From assembly GCA_905397405.1 (NCBI GenBank), contig CAJPVJ010000155.1:1-35718 (forward strand): DNA of 35,718 bases, in the 5' to 3' direction. Below the pieces are notes generated by a model. The model made no database searches. It saw only the letters and a program-made list of their open reading frames with translations, and had not been told where the DNA came from. The position numbers and the translations under genes were made by a program. The first letter of the stretch is position 1. Every line of letters begins with the position of its first letter. This DNA is from Oppiella nova. Its lineage: Eukaryota > Arthropoda > Arachnida > Sarcoptiformes > Oppiidae. Shown piece after piece: positions 1-8,801 of the stretch.

Positions 1-116
1 ACCTCCTCAGTGGTCGCCTTACATACCACTCGCGCCAACCCCTGGCCGGCCAACGCATACCGCGCGGCGTTCAGCCTATCGTTCAATGTCTGTCCCGTGT
101 GTCCCGCCGTCGCCAT
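1..116 (-). CDS. lap: PICALM/AP180/LAP clathrin-assembly protein, first coding exon (partial at window edge)
   Basis: Reading the minus strand from an ATG at 116-114 gives 38 codons that open MATAGHTGQTLNDRL and close with ARVVCKATTEE. This is the N-terminus of the ANTH domain of PICALM/AP180/LAP, where a conserved VCKATT(E/H)E stretch precedes the phosphoinositide-binding lysine motif. Proteins of this family bind PtdIns(4,5)P2 at the plasma membrane, recruit clathrin and the SNARE VAMP/synaptobrevin, and set the size of endocytic and synaptic vesicles. The last two bases inside the window on this strand are GT after GAG, so the exon may end at a GT donor exactly at the edge or may continue; the window cannot decide. 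Only about 38 of an expected several hundred residues are visible. The gene is divergent from SKP1, with about 1.28 kb between the two start codons. The family call is strong; choice among PICALM, AP180 and LAP is not possible here, since arthropods usually have one member. Confidence 0.85.
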   Translation of the reverse strand, partial: MATAGHTGQTLNDRLNAARYALAGQGLARVVCKATTEE

Positions 117-1399
117 AGCTATCACTCACTGAGACACTGGATGCGTGTCCTCAGCGGTATGTCTATGAGATAATGAGCGGTGAGGTTGTGGTCGACACTA
201 CACACAGACACCGATGAGTCCAATGAAAGATCGCTTCCACGGCTTAAGTAATGGTTGTGTTCTTCACACGGATGTCAGTATCGATTGGTTTGACGCCACA
301 CTCCTCATCGACAACAACAACACGACTGTCCCATCGGTGCGCGCATTAAACACACAATAAATAAAACTATAGATAAATAAATAGTTTATTAGACCATTGG
401 GTACGCGATTAGCGCCGCAATCACTGGACTGACTGTTAGTGTCAACGGGTTTTGCAAATCAGATGTGCAGTCAGTCTATGAATGCATTCACTATTCAATA
501 CCTATTGACTTGCACTCAACGCTACACTCAATGTGTGGTTCACTCATAGACTCCAATCACAGGCAGTAATACTGTTTCTCAAGCGTATCCAATGCTTCAC
601 ACAATATCAATACGCCTCTCGTATAGCGATACCAATGCCAACGCAAATGGCGCTAACACTGCACACACGACGCCACTACTGACCTATTGCCGGCCATACA
701 GTCACCGCACGTCTAATATATCCCTCATTCATAGGCCTCTATGAGCGTATCACGAGCTGATAAGCCATTGGCTTAACGCCGGCTTATCTCTGGCTTATCT
801 CTCGCGTACGTGAGTGTAGTGTATATTATAGCGACGCGTGACTGTACGTGAACTTTAAACTTAACGACCACTTACTATATATTGTTCTAACAAACCGTGA
901 GTTTCTAATGGAAAATGACTACAAATTAGTCGTAAGCACTGTATTGGCGCTGAACTCCGAATACATTGCAAATTGAAAAATCAATTTTTTGGGCCGTTTT
1001 ATAGCACATTCGGTGCACATTTAGTCCCTTTTTAAATTCAAATCCTCGTACATCTCACGCGTAACAACACTATCAAAAGGTACCAAAACTCACAGAAGTA
1101 AATACGCCCTTTTGAGCGAACAAAAAAGCTGACAGTCATTGCCAGTGCATTGCATTTCGTTCACAAATAACGTTACGAATAATTGGTGATGAAATCTATG
1201 GCATTGTACGCATTGTAGTGTTGAGCGCATTGTAGAGTCAAACGTATATTCAGTGCTCGGAAACGACAGTCAAAACCAAACAAAACACAAAACCAATTGA
1301 AACAGTCGTACGAATCAGTGGTAAAACAACTCACTCTTCGGCCACCACTTGATCATCAACTGATCGGCGCTGATCACCACCACTACCACCGCTAAGACA
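117..1399. promoter_or_regulatory. Divergent intergenic region between lap (minus) and SKP1 (plus)
   Basis: About 1.28 kb separates two head-to-head start codons, so this stretch must hold the 5' UTRs and promoters of both genes unless an upstream non-coding exon lies elsewhere. I see no open reading frame of note. A short palindromic cluster around 775-805 repeats GGCTTA/GGCTTATCTC three times (gcttaacgcc, ggcttatctc, tggcttatctct). No clear TATA box can be assigned to either gene. The region is less AT-rich than the later intergenic stretches. Confidence 0.5.
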
Positions 1400-2359
1400 A
1401 TGCCCAACATAAAGCTGCAGTCATCGGACGGGGAGGTGTTTGACGTGGACGTGGAGATCGCGAAGCTGTCGGTGACCATCAAGACGATGCTCGAGGACCT
1501 CGGGATGGACGAGGAGGACGAGGAGGTGGTGCCCCTCCCCAACGTGAACTCGACGATCCTCAAGAAGGTGATCCAGTGGGCCACCTATCATAAGGACGAC
1601 CCGCCGACTCCTGATGACGACGAGAACAAGGAGAAGCGCACGGATGACATCAGCAGTTGGGACGCAGACTTCCTTAAGGTTGACCAGGGTACTCTCTTTG
1701 AGCTGATCCTGGCTGCCAACTACCTCGACATCAAAGGTATGTGTGCGCGAGATAATGGCCTCTTTGTCTGCGTGTGAGTCCGAGTGTGGGTCTCATGTGT
1801 GGCACTATCAGTAAGATTGGTGTCCAGCGTGTGGTGTGTTTACCATCGATGGTATGGTGATTGAGATAATGGTGTTGTTGTGTGCGTGTGAATGTGGGTC
1901 TGATGTGGTGTACACGTGATGTGTGGTCTCTATCGCGTAAACACTGATGTCTGATGTGTGGTATGTTTGGCATCAATGGTATGAGTCTTTGAGTGTGTGG
2001 TATGTTTAACATCAGAGGTATAGTCACTGAGATAATGATGTCTTCGAGAGTGTGTGTCGATGTGAGGTCTATCACAGAGATTACTGTGTGGTATGTTTGT
2101 GTCATCAATGGTTATCATTGAGACAATGACTTTGTGTGACTGCATGAGTGTGTGGTGTGTCTGATGTGTGCGATGTGTCTAATGATATGTCTTGTGTGCA
2201 CTGTATCCAGACAACCTGCACTGCACATTCTGTCACCGCTTATACTAGTTTCCGTTCTGGGGCCTCCTCTAGGCGTTCTGTAAGTTGTAGTTCTTACTGA
2301 AGTTGGGAGTCCTCCTCCTTGTCCACGCGTAAGAGAACGAGTGGTGCGAAGAGAAGTAG
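1400..2359 (+). CDS. Skp1: SKP1, SCF ubiquitin-ligase adaptor; exon 2 corrupted by an unreversed-complement tract
   Basis: SKP1 links cullin-1 to F-box proteins in SCF E3 ubiquitin ligases, in cytosol and nucleus. Exon 1 (1400-1736) encodes residues 1-112, opening [17 protein letters not shown], with the BTB/POZ fold, the acidic loop and the family signature WDADF near residue 87. It ends with one base of a Gly codon before a GTATGT donor at 1737. The F-box-binding C-terminus should follow as a second exon. It is not readable normally: 2208-2330 encodes it only if each base is complemented in place (see findings). With that reading the acceptor AG falls at 2206-2207, the Gly codon completes as G|GT, and LLDVTCKTVANM, KGKTPEEIRKTF and NIKNDFNPQEEEQVR follow in frame. 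From 2331 the sequence is ordinary again and ends NEWCEEK, stop 2357-2359. The total would be 162 aa, against about 162-163 in animals. As printed, the gene is broken. Identity is certain; the state of exon 2 is probably an assembly error. Confidence 0.95.
1737..2205 (+). repeat. SKP1 intron 1 with degenerate GT-rich minisatellite
   Basis: The intron is strongly G/T-rich and is built of diverged copies of a roughly 90-100 bp unit. Each copy carries a TGTGTGGTATGTTT-like block, then ATCAATGGTAT, then GAGATAATG. Copies of GAGATAATG or close variants lie near 1750, 1862, 2030 and 2120, and copies of GTGGTATGTTT near 1960, 1998 and 2088. Reading frames that cross this region are low complexity and are not genes. 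The left edge of the complemented tract lies in the last ~50 bp, but intron sequence gives no reference to place it precisely. Confidence 0.6.
2208..2330. other. Unreversed base-by-base complement of SKP1 exon 2
   Basis: Bases 2300-2330 are the exact same-direction complement of 2485-2515 and of 3143-3173 (for example 2301-2310 reads AGTTGGGAGT where the ordinary copies read TCAACCCTCA). Complementing 2208-2330 in place gives SKP1 residues 113 to the middle of the KENEWCEEK block in one open frame. The junction to ordinary sequence lies between 2330 and 2331 and keeps register to the base. The tract is not a reverse complement and is not coding on either strand as printed. Confidence 0.93.
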
Positions 2360-2483
2360 ATGTAGTTATAGCCGAAGACTTCAGTGTCCGCTCACCGGCG
2401 AGCGAGTGGTCTCTCTCTCTCTCTCTCTATCTATCTCTTCTGAAAATTGTTTTTTCGTTTGTTTTTTTCGTTTATTTTCTATT
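2331..2483 (+). repeat. First, truncated copy of the SKP1 exon end and 3' UTR
   Basis: This stretch holds the last codons of SKP1 (NEWCEEK, stop at 2357-2359) and the start of the 3' flank, including a CT tract near 2410-2427. It breaks off after TTTATTTTCTATT at 2483, where the other two copies go on to TTATGTATTG. The single ambiguous base N at 2484 sits directly at the break. From 2485 the exon end begins again. Confidence 0.85.
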
Positions 2484-2484
2484 N
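2484..2484. other. Single N, junction between repeat copies
   Basis: This appears to be the only non-ACGT base in the window. It falls exactly where the truncated first copy of the SKP1 3' flank meets the second copy of the exon end, so it probably marks an unresolved assembly join and not a simple base-call ambiguity. Confidence 0.8.
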
Positions 2485-3142
2485 TTCAACCCTCAGGAGG
2501 AGGAACAGGTGCGCAAAGAGAACGAGTGGTGCGAAGAGAAGTAGATGTAGTTATAGCCGAAGACTTCAGTGTCCGCTCACCGGCGAGCGAGTGGTCTCTC
2601 TCTCTCTCTCTATCTCTTCTGAAAATTGTTTTTTCGTTTGTTTTTTTCGTTTATTTTCTATTTTATGTATTGATTATCCTCTCAATTCTGATTTGCTTTC
2701 TATTCAAACCACAAATTCTGATTAAAAATTAAACATTTTTTGTAAACTCTTTCCGTGGATAACGACCACAAGAATTGTACACAAAGTCGTTGTCGCGTCT
2801 CCTAAATAGGAGCACCTATTGCCTCAATTAGTGATGTATTTCTGTAACACATTTATTATAAAAAAAATTTTTTGATTCATTATAATCGATATCACACTTA
2901 ATATCTCATTATTACTCATTTAATTGTAGTTATAATTAATTAAACACAAAAAAATGTATAAATTGTTTGTTTTTTTGCGATTCCTGTAATAATAACCCCG
3001 TAATAACCGAGGTGTTAACACTTGCATACAAACAATAATTTTTAACCATTTATGGGTTTTTCTAATTATTTATTTAAGAGATTTGTAATTGAAATGAATT
3101 GTAATTTGATGAGCAAATAGTCTCGAGTTTTACCGCTTAGAA
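2485..3142 (+). repeat. Tandem unit A (658 bp): SKP1 exon end plus 3' flank
   Basis: The unit starts with the last 20 SKP1 codons ([19 protein letters not shown], stop 2542-2544), with no splice acceptor directly in front of it, and continues through a CT tract and an AT-rich 3' flank to TTTTACCGCTTAGA. It repeats as unit B with a few substitutions and one ~11-bp indel (unit B has the extra ACTACCAATT near 3670). The coding piece lacks the rest of exon 2, so this copy alone is a pseudogene fragment. Confidence 0.9.
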
Positions 3143-3816
3143 TTCAACCCTCAGGAGGAGGAACAGGTGCGCAAAGAGAACGAGTGGTGCGAAGAGAAGT
3201 AGATGTAGTTATAGCCGAAGACTTCAGTGTCCGCTCACCGGCGAGCGAGTGGTCTCTCTCTCTCTCTCTCTATCTATCTCTTCTGAAAATTGTTTTTTCG
3301 TTTGTTTTTTTCGTTTATTTTCTATTTTATGTATTGATTATCCTCTCAATTCTGATTTGCTTTCTATTCAAACCACAAATTTTGATTAAAAATTAAACAT
3401 TTTTTGTAAACTCTTTCCCTGGATAACGACCACAAGAATTGTACACAAAGTCGTTGTCGCGTCTCCTAAATAGGAGCACCTATTGCCTCAATTAGTGATG
3501 TATTTCTGTAACGCATTAATTATAAAAAAAAATTTTTTGATTCATTATAATCGATATCACACTTAATATCTCATTATTACTCATTTAATTGTAGTTATAA
3601 TTAATTAAACACAAAAAAATGTATAAATTGTTTGTTTTTTTTCGATTCCTGTACTAATAGCCCCGTAATAACTACCAATTACCGAGGTTTTAACACTTGC
3701 ATACAAACAATAATTTTTAACCATTTATGGGTTTTTCTAATTATTTATTTAAGAGATTTGTAATTGAAATGAATTGTAATTTGATGAGCAAATAGTCTCG
3801 AGTTTTACCGCTTAGA
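3143..3816 (+). repeat. Tandem unit B (~670 bp): second full copy of the SKP1 exon end and 3' flank
   Basis: The same 20 codons recur, with stop at 3200-3202, followed by the same AT-rich flank down to GTTTTACCGCTTAGA near 3816. Just before the coding piece the sequence reads CCGCTTAG|AA|TTC. An AG acceptor here would join SKP1 exon 1 in frame (G|AA = Glu, then FNPQEEE), which would skip about 30 residues of the F-box-binding helices. The frame match may be chance (one in three). Confidence 0.88.
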
Positions 3817-4058
3817 GCCGAGAGTATTATTAAACACTTGTAATTCACTAATAAAATACTTTTAATTTTGAATAAAAATGCAAGTTTTTTGTGATTAATT
3901 TGCCATTAATTGTAATCCAAATGGTTATTAATTTACCGCTTAGAGCCGAGAGTATTATTAAACACTTGTAATTCACTAATAAAATACTTTTAATTTTGAA
4001 TAAAAATGCAAGTTTTTTGTGATTAATTTGCCATTAATTGTAATCCAAATGGTTATTA
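3806..4058. repeat. 128-bp tandem duplication (two copies)
   Basis: A unit starting TACCGCTTAGAGCCGAGAG occurs at 3806 and again at 3934, a period of 128 bp. Each copy runs through ATTATTAAACACTTG and TGCAAGTTTTTTGTG to CCAAATGGTTATTA. The two copies look almost identical, which implies recent duplication or an assembly echo. The unit starts at the point where units A and B of the larger SKP1 3' repeat end. Confidence 0.9.
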
Positions 4059-6548
4059 CCGGTAATACGTAAGCCTAGTGTCAAACCCCAATGATTGACA
4101 AAATATAAGTATTTACACTATATTTATGTTTTTTGATTAAATGCCAGTAAATTGTGTGAAAACTATTTGTAAAATAATATAAGTGTTGAATATTTCAATA
4201 TATTATTTTGTGCACTACTGTGAGCTAAAAGTTTTTTCACTGATTTTCGCACAATTTGATTTAAGTTAGAATTGAACTGGATCAAAATACATGTAACTAA
4301 TTTGCTAAGTCTAAACTATGAATTTAGTGTGCACTAATGTTTTTTATATGATTTATTTATTCCAATTGTTTAGAGAGATGTTAGCCAGGTTTCACACTTT
4401 GAAATTCAAAGTGTGTATTGTGTGACAATTTTCCAGCACTTTCAACAACAAGGATATTGCGCAAGGTAAACTCATTGTGAAAACTAATATTTTGAAGGTT
4501 TGTTTGCTAAGCGAAGTTTTAGTGCTGTTTAAATATTTTTTAAAAAGTCACTCGCAAACATTCAGATCCTGGTTATTTCAAGTTTATTCAAATCAAATTT
4601 TAAAAATAAAAAATTACCCAGTTGCATTAAACCTAATACAGAATATAATAAAAATATTTTATGATTACATTTAGAAACTTATTCAAGATTTTGAAAAATA
4701 CATTTCCACATAAAATAAATTACAATTTATAAATGAACTTGGGAAAAACTATTGAACCCTGTCTATATGCATGTATCTAAAAAGTTGCCTGGATACAATT
4801 TGATGTCAATCCACTCACCTATGATATCGTACTGTAATACTGTGCCTAAAGTGTTACATAACATACATTGCACTAATTGGTTGTCCCATTAATACTCACC
4901 ACACATATAGCCCCCCAAACAGCCCCTAATGCACGTGCAACGCCTGTACGCATATACTCATTTCACACATGTAATTACTGTACGCGAGAAATGTTATATA
5001 ATTTTTACTGTTATACCAAATGAACGCCATTTGCAGTGCAGTGGCATTGGGTTCGCTAAACAAGTAATTAGGCTCACAGTCAGTGCTATAGTGTGTGTAT
5101 GTGTTGACAGACAGAGTGACCACTGGTTTATCGCACGTGTAGTGAGTGGCCGATCGCCACCGCAAACACCAACCCAATCATCACCCGCCGGATCAGTGCC
5201 AGCGATAGCGACACATTGTTTTGATTGGCGAGTCATTGACAGATATATATATATATACCGTATATATAGTGTGACAGTGAAGGCGGTGATAATCTGTGGG
5301 CTAATCCGTGGTGTCTGTCGATGGGGTCACTGGCCGTACGTATGGCGTGAGTGGAGGCGGAGGTCGTGATCACTACCCACTACTTGAGGCGATGTCTATA
5401 TGAGGCCATTGGATGACAACCGGATGTCAAATGAGAAATGTATGCATTAATAGCCTGTGTGCAGTGAATGGCTTTTATTATTGTGTGATAATAGCTGTTA
5501 GTATTGTCATTGTCTGTGTGTATGACATATATGTGTTGTGTGGATACCAAACACCAATTAAGTGATGTATTGATGTAAGACCTGCTGCTATGTAGAGCAC
5601 ATGGATGTCATAGCAATCAGTCGATGTAATGGTAGTGGTAATCATGAGTAGAGATATGACATGAATTTGGTGTCTCCTATACGCTGTATATTAACAGGTC
5701 TTACACTCGTTAGACAAACAGTCAGTCAGTGTTTGGCATTAAATGTGAAAACAATTAAAGTTTTTTGTGTTGTCTCGCAGTTAAAGAGGTTTTGATATGA
5801 GGTTTGGATTTGAGTTTTCATTTTTCATTTCATAAATACTAAGACATGTGTGCGGAGTGTGTGGTGTGTGTCGTCCCGGGAGAGGGATTGGGAGGGCACG
5901 AGAGAGGGAAGGGAAGGGAGAGACGACTGGGAGATAGAGTACAGAGAAGTGGGTCTCAGTTGGTGTGTAGGTATGGGATGGGATGGTATGGTATGAGTGA
6001 AATCCGGCTCAAGTGAGTTGTTCACGAAATCACGATTTTGGTGAGTCTTATGTTAATGTCTTGAATTGAGTGCTGTGTGTGTGAGTGAGTGTGTGTGTTG
6101 TGAAGATCCTGTTCCCCAACAGGATATGTTGCTTAGATTACCTGCAACCGGACCTACACTACAGTGTGCTGTGTGTATGAGCCCAGCCTTGCATTTCTGC
6201 CCATTCCTTGGCTGTCTGTGCGCTCCTTCCCAGCGCCTCACAAGACAAGTACCTCTCCTCCAGAGTGTATGTGCTCTCCAGAGAGTGTATGTTCACGTAA
6301 TGTGTATTTTGCTAAAAGTTTTGCAAAACTGTTATACATTTAATAGCGTTTAGTATCTGTTAGGACGAGCACCGACTCTCTCGCAGAGCCCCTACACTCC
6401 CATATCAACCAATTCTTATGTAGTGAATGCAGATATTGTGGACTTTTTTGATGACATTTGAAGTTTAACTCAAGTTTTTTGGTTTTAATTTTTTCGCGAC
6501 TCGCGACAGGATTTAAGGGAAATATTTACGATGCGATGCGTTGGATAA
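4059..6548. other. Intergenic stretch upstream of the Regnase-like gene
   Basis: I see no convincing protein-coding gene here; the open frames (for example 4929-5369 and 6066-6353) have no recognisable domains and simple composition. A purine-rich run lies at about 5877-5935, and an (AT)n stretch at about 5240-5265. A plausible 5' UTR intron of the downstream gene would run from a GTGAGT donor near 6041 to a pyrimidine-containing acceptor at 6508-6509 (CGCGACAG|G). That is inference from consensus only. Confidence 0.4.
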
Positions 6549-6581
6549 GTGTCTGTCCATCGACTATATACACGCCATTCA

Positions 6582-8801
6582 ATGGATTCCAGCGATTCAG
6601 TGGTGGGCACAGCCGTGAGCGCAGCGCCCGGAGCCCACTGGTCGTCGCAATCCGAGGATAAGCCGCTGCGACGGCTACTCGAGTCCGAGGACTCCAGTTA
6701 TGACTCGGACTACGAGAACAACGACGCGGACGGCCAGTCGGCCGACACCCAGAGGAGCGGCTATAGTGGCGGACACCACGACGAGGTGTCGCGGACTATA
6801 TCGGACACATTGGGTCAGGAGTTCGACGAGTACATCACCACCAGTCCCCTACCGCAGCCCACATACCTCGACCACATCATCAGTGATCCGAATTACATAA
6901 AATCCGTGGAGTTTGCGCTCAAACTGGGCTACACTGAGACACAGGTGCAGATCGCGCTCATGAAGTTGGGCCCCACGGCCGGCCAGAATGAACTGTTGGC
7001 CGAACTCATCAAACTGGGCGCCGGCGGCCCCGGAGCTAACATTCAGGTGTTCAGCGGTCTGGGCAAGACGTTAGTGTCGAGTCTCATGAGTGATAGTAAT
7101 GGCGGCGCCGGTGGTGATGAGGACAACAACGATAGCCTGAACCTGAGGCCTATCGTGATCGACGGCAGTAATGTGGCCGTCAGTCACGGCAACAAAGTGT
7201 GCTTCTCGTGTATGGGCATTAAGATATGCGTGGACTGGTTCCAGGCGCGCGGGCACCGGGAGATCATCGTATTCGTGCCGATGTGGCGCAAGGAGATGGC
7301 CCGCCCGGACGCCCCCATCAAAGACCAGGAGATACTGTCGCAGTTGGAGGCGGAAAGGCTACTGGTGTTTACCCCGAGTCGTAACGTCGGGGGCCGGCGT
7401 ATGGTCTGCTACGACGACCGCTATATACTGAAGCTCGCGGCCCAGAACGACGGGATAGTCGTGTCCAACGATAACTACCGGGACCTCACGAATGAGAACC
7501 CGGAGTACAAGAAGGTGGTGGAGGAACGGCTACTCATGTACTCGTTTGTGAACGACCGGTTTATGCCGCCCGACGACCCCCTCGGCCGACACGGGCCGTC
7601 GCTGAACAACTTTTTGCGTAAACGCCCGAAGCCTCCCGATGTGTTGCCCCCTCCCTGTCCGTACGGCAAGAAGTGTACGTACGGTAATAAGTGTAAATAC
7701 TATCACCCGGAGCGGGGTAACCAACCGCATAAGTCGGTGACCGAGCGGTTGGCAGAACAGGCGAGGATCCAGATCCAGGAGATGAAGGCGAGGGGTAAGA
7801 GTCGGGAGTCGAGTCCCGGCGACTCCTCGAAGCTGAAGGTGTGCCACAGTTTGCCACTACAGCCGAGCAGTGGTGATATGTCGCGCAAGAAGGAGCCCCT
7901 CTCGAGGACTAAGTCTGTGATTCCCAGCAAATCGTTGCCATTGGATGACTACTCACAGCAGCAGCCCTTCCAGAGGCATGTGTTCAGCGCCGATCAGACT
8001 ATGAATGCGGATCAGCACAAGAGCTCTGAGAATCTGCACCGAAAACTGCAGCGACAGCTCACGTTAAACCCGAACTACGACCCGAGGCTACAGGCGCTGC
8101 AGCATAACTTCCAGCACCACCGGTCCGACCATCACTTGTCGCCGATAGGAACCAAACAACAGCAGAGCAGAGGCGGCCCGGAATCGCACCGTCAGCTCAA
8201 GCGTCTGGGATCCGACGGCCCAACGCTCGTCAACATCCAGAAGCAGAACCTGCTGTACGTTCCCAACGCCTACTCCGCGGCCCAATCGCACGACTCATTG
8301 CACACATTAGTCACACGCAACGCATCGGCGCCCGACCCCACCTCCACATCCCAGTGGCCGTCCAGTTACTCGCCGTCTATGGCGCGACTCAACTCGACGT
8401 CCGACACCCGGCTAAACATGACACCACCGCCCGCCCCCTTTCCCAACCAGATCTGGTCGACCAGCTCCGGGGGTCTCATTGTGCCGCCGGTGCCGTCGAG
8501 CCCCTGGAACCGAGTGGACCACAACTCGCATAACTCGCTGACGTCGGCGCCCCTGAGGCCGTCGAGTGTGCCCCTACACGAGTTCAAGCCGACGCTACAC
8601 CAGCCGACCGCCGTTAGGCCGCCCGCCATGAGGTCGGTGTCGCCCAACGAGCTGACTGACTCGCGCCCGAAGCTATACTTCCACTTGTCGTCGATATTCC
8701 CTGAAGAACAGGTGCGGACAGCGATGGAGATGTATCCCGAAGAGACTAATCCGCAGAACATATGCGCCGCCATTATCACGATGTTTCCCAAGAAGTTATG
8801 A
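6582..8801 (+). CDS. Regnase/ZC3H12-family endoribonuclease (NYN/PIN plus CCCH zinc finger)
   Basis: The start is the ATG at 6582: an in-frame TAA lies at 6546-6548 and no ATG intervenes. The 739-aa product has the full ZC3H12 (MCPIP/Regnase) layout. An acidic Ser-rich N-terminus is followed by a UBA-like helical domain at about 104-146, then the NYN/PIN RNase domain at about 187-340. Its acidic metal-site residues are visible: D194 in VIDGSNVA, D278-D279 in CYDDRY, and D297 and D301 in SNDNYRDL. These correspond to the catalytic aspartates of Regnase-1. One CCCH finger (C359-x5-C365-x5-C371-x3-H375) lies in PCPYGKKCTYGNKCKYYHP. A long Gln/Ser/Pro-rich linker then leads to a conserved C-terminal helical domain at about 698-739. 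The family cleaves stem-loops in the 3' UTRs of cytoplasmic mRNAs, with the finger aiding RNA binding. The coding region has no intron, and its GC-rich codons stand out from the AT-rich flanks. Which vertebrate paralogue (A-D) it matches cannot be set by eye. Confidence 0.96.
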   Translation: MDSSDSVVGTAVSAAPGAHWSSQSEDKPLRRLLESEDSSYDSDYENNDADGQSADTQRSGYSGGHHDEVSRTISDTLGQEFDEYITTSPLPQPTYLDHIISDPNYIKSVEFALKLGYTETQVQIALMKLGPTAGQNELLAELIKLGAGGPGANIQVFSGLGKTLVSSLMSDSNGGAGGDEDNNDSLNLRPIVIDGSNVAVSHGNKVCFSCMGIKICVDWFQARGHREIIVFVPMWRKEMARPDAPIKDQEILSQLEAERLLVFTPSRNVGGRRMVCYDDRYILKLAAQNDGIVVSNDNYRDLTNENPEYKKVVEERLLMYSFVNDRFMPPDDPLGRHGPSLNNFLRKRPKPPDVLPPPCPYGKKCTYGNKCKYYHPERGNQPHKSVTERLAEQARIQIQEMKARGKSRESSPGDSSKLKVCHSLPLQPSSGDMSRKKEPLSRTKSVIPSKSLPLDDYSQQQPFQRHVFSADQTMNADQHKSSENLHRKLQRQLTLNPNYDPRLQALQHNFQHHRSDHHLSPIGTKQQQSRGGPESHRQLKRLGSDGPTLVNIQKQNLLYVPNAYSAAQSHDSLHTLVTRNASAPDPTSTSQWPSSYSPSMARLNSTSDTRLNMTPPPAPFPNQIWSTSSGGLIVPPVPSSPWNRVDHNSHNSLTSAPLRPSSVPLHEFKPTLHQPTAVRPPAMRSVSPNELTDSRPKLYFHLSSIFPEEQVRTAMEMYPEETNPQNICAAIITMFPKKL

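Noticed and set aside
1731-2145. Overlapping minus-strand frames rich in His, Thr and Ile
   Set aside because: They are translations of the GT-rich minisatellite in SKP1 intron 1 and have no domain content.
2208-2330. Ordinary inversion of SKP1 exon 2
   Set aside because: The reverse complement of the tract does not encode SKP1; only the in-place complement does, and it matches the downstream copies in the same left-to-right order.
2319-2732. 137-codon plus-strand frame across the SKP1 3' repeat
   Set aside because: It runs through the wrong frame of the exon copies, the CT tract and the N. The true frame of the exon pieces is the one ending NEWCEEK.
4929-5369. 146-codon plus-strand frame
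   Set aside because: No recognisable domain, composition unlike the true genes here, Tyr-Ile run from an AT repeat, and an overlapping minus-strand frame of similar quality.
6549-6581. Upstream GTG start for the Regnase-like protein
   Set aside because: An in-frame TAA lies just before it and GTG is rarely used in animal genes; the ATG at 6582 is the first ATG in frame.
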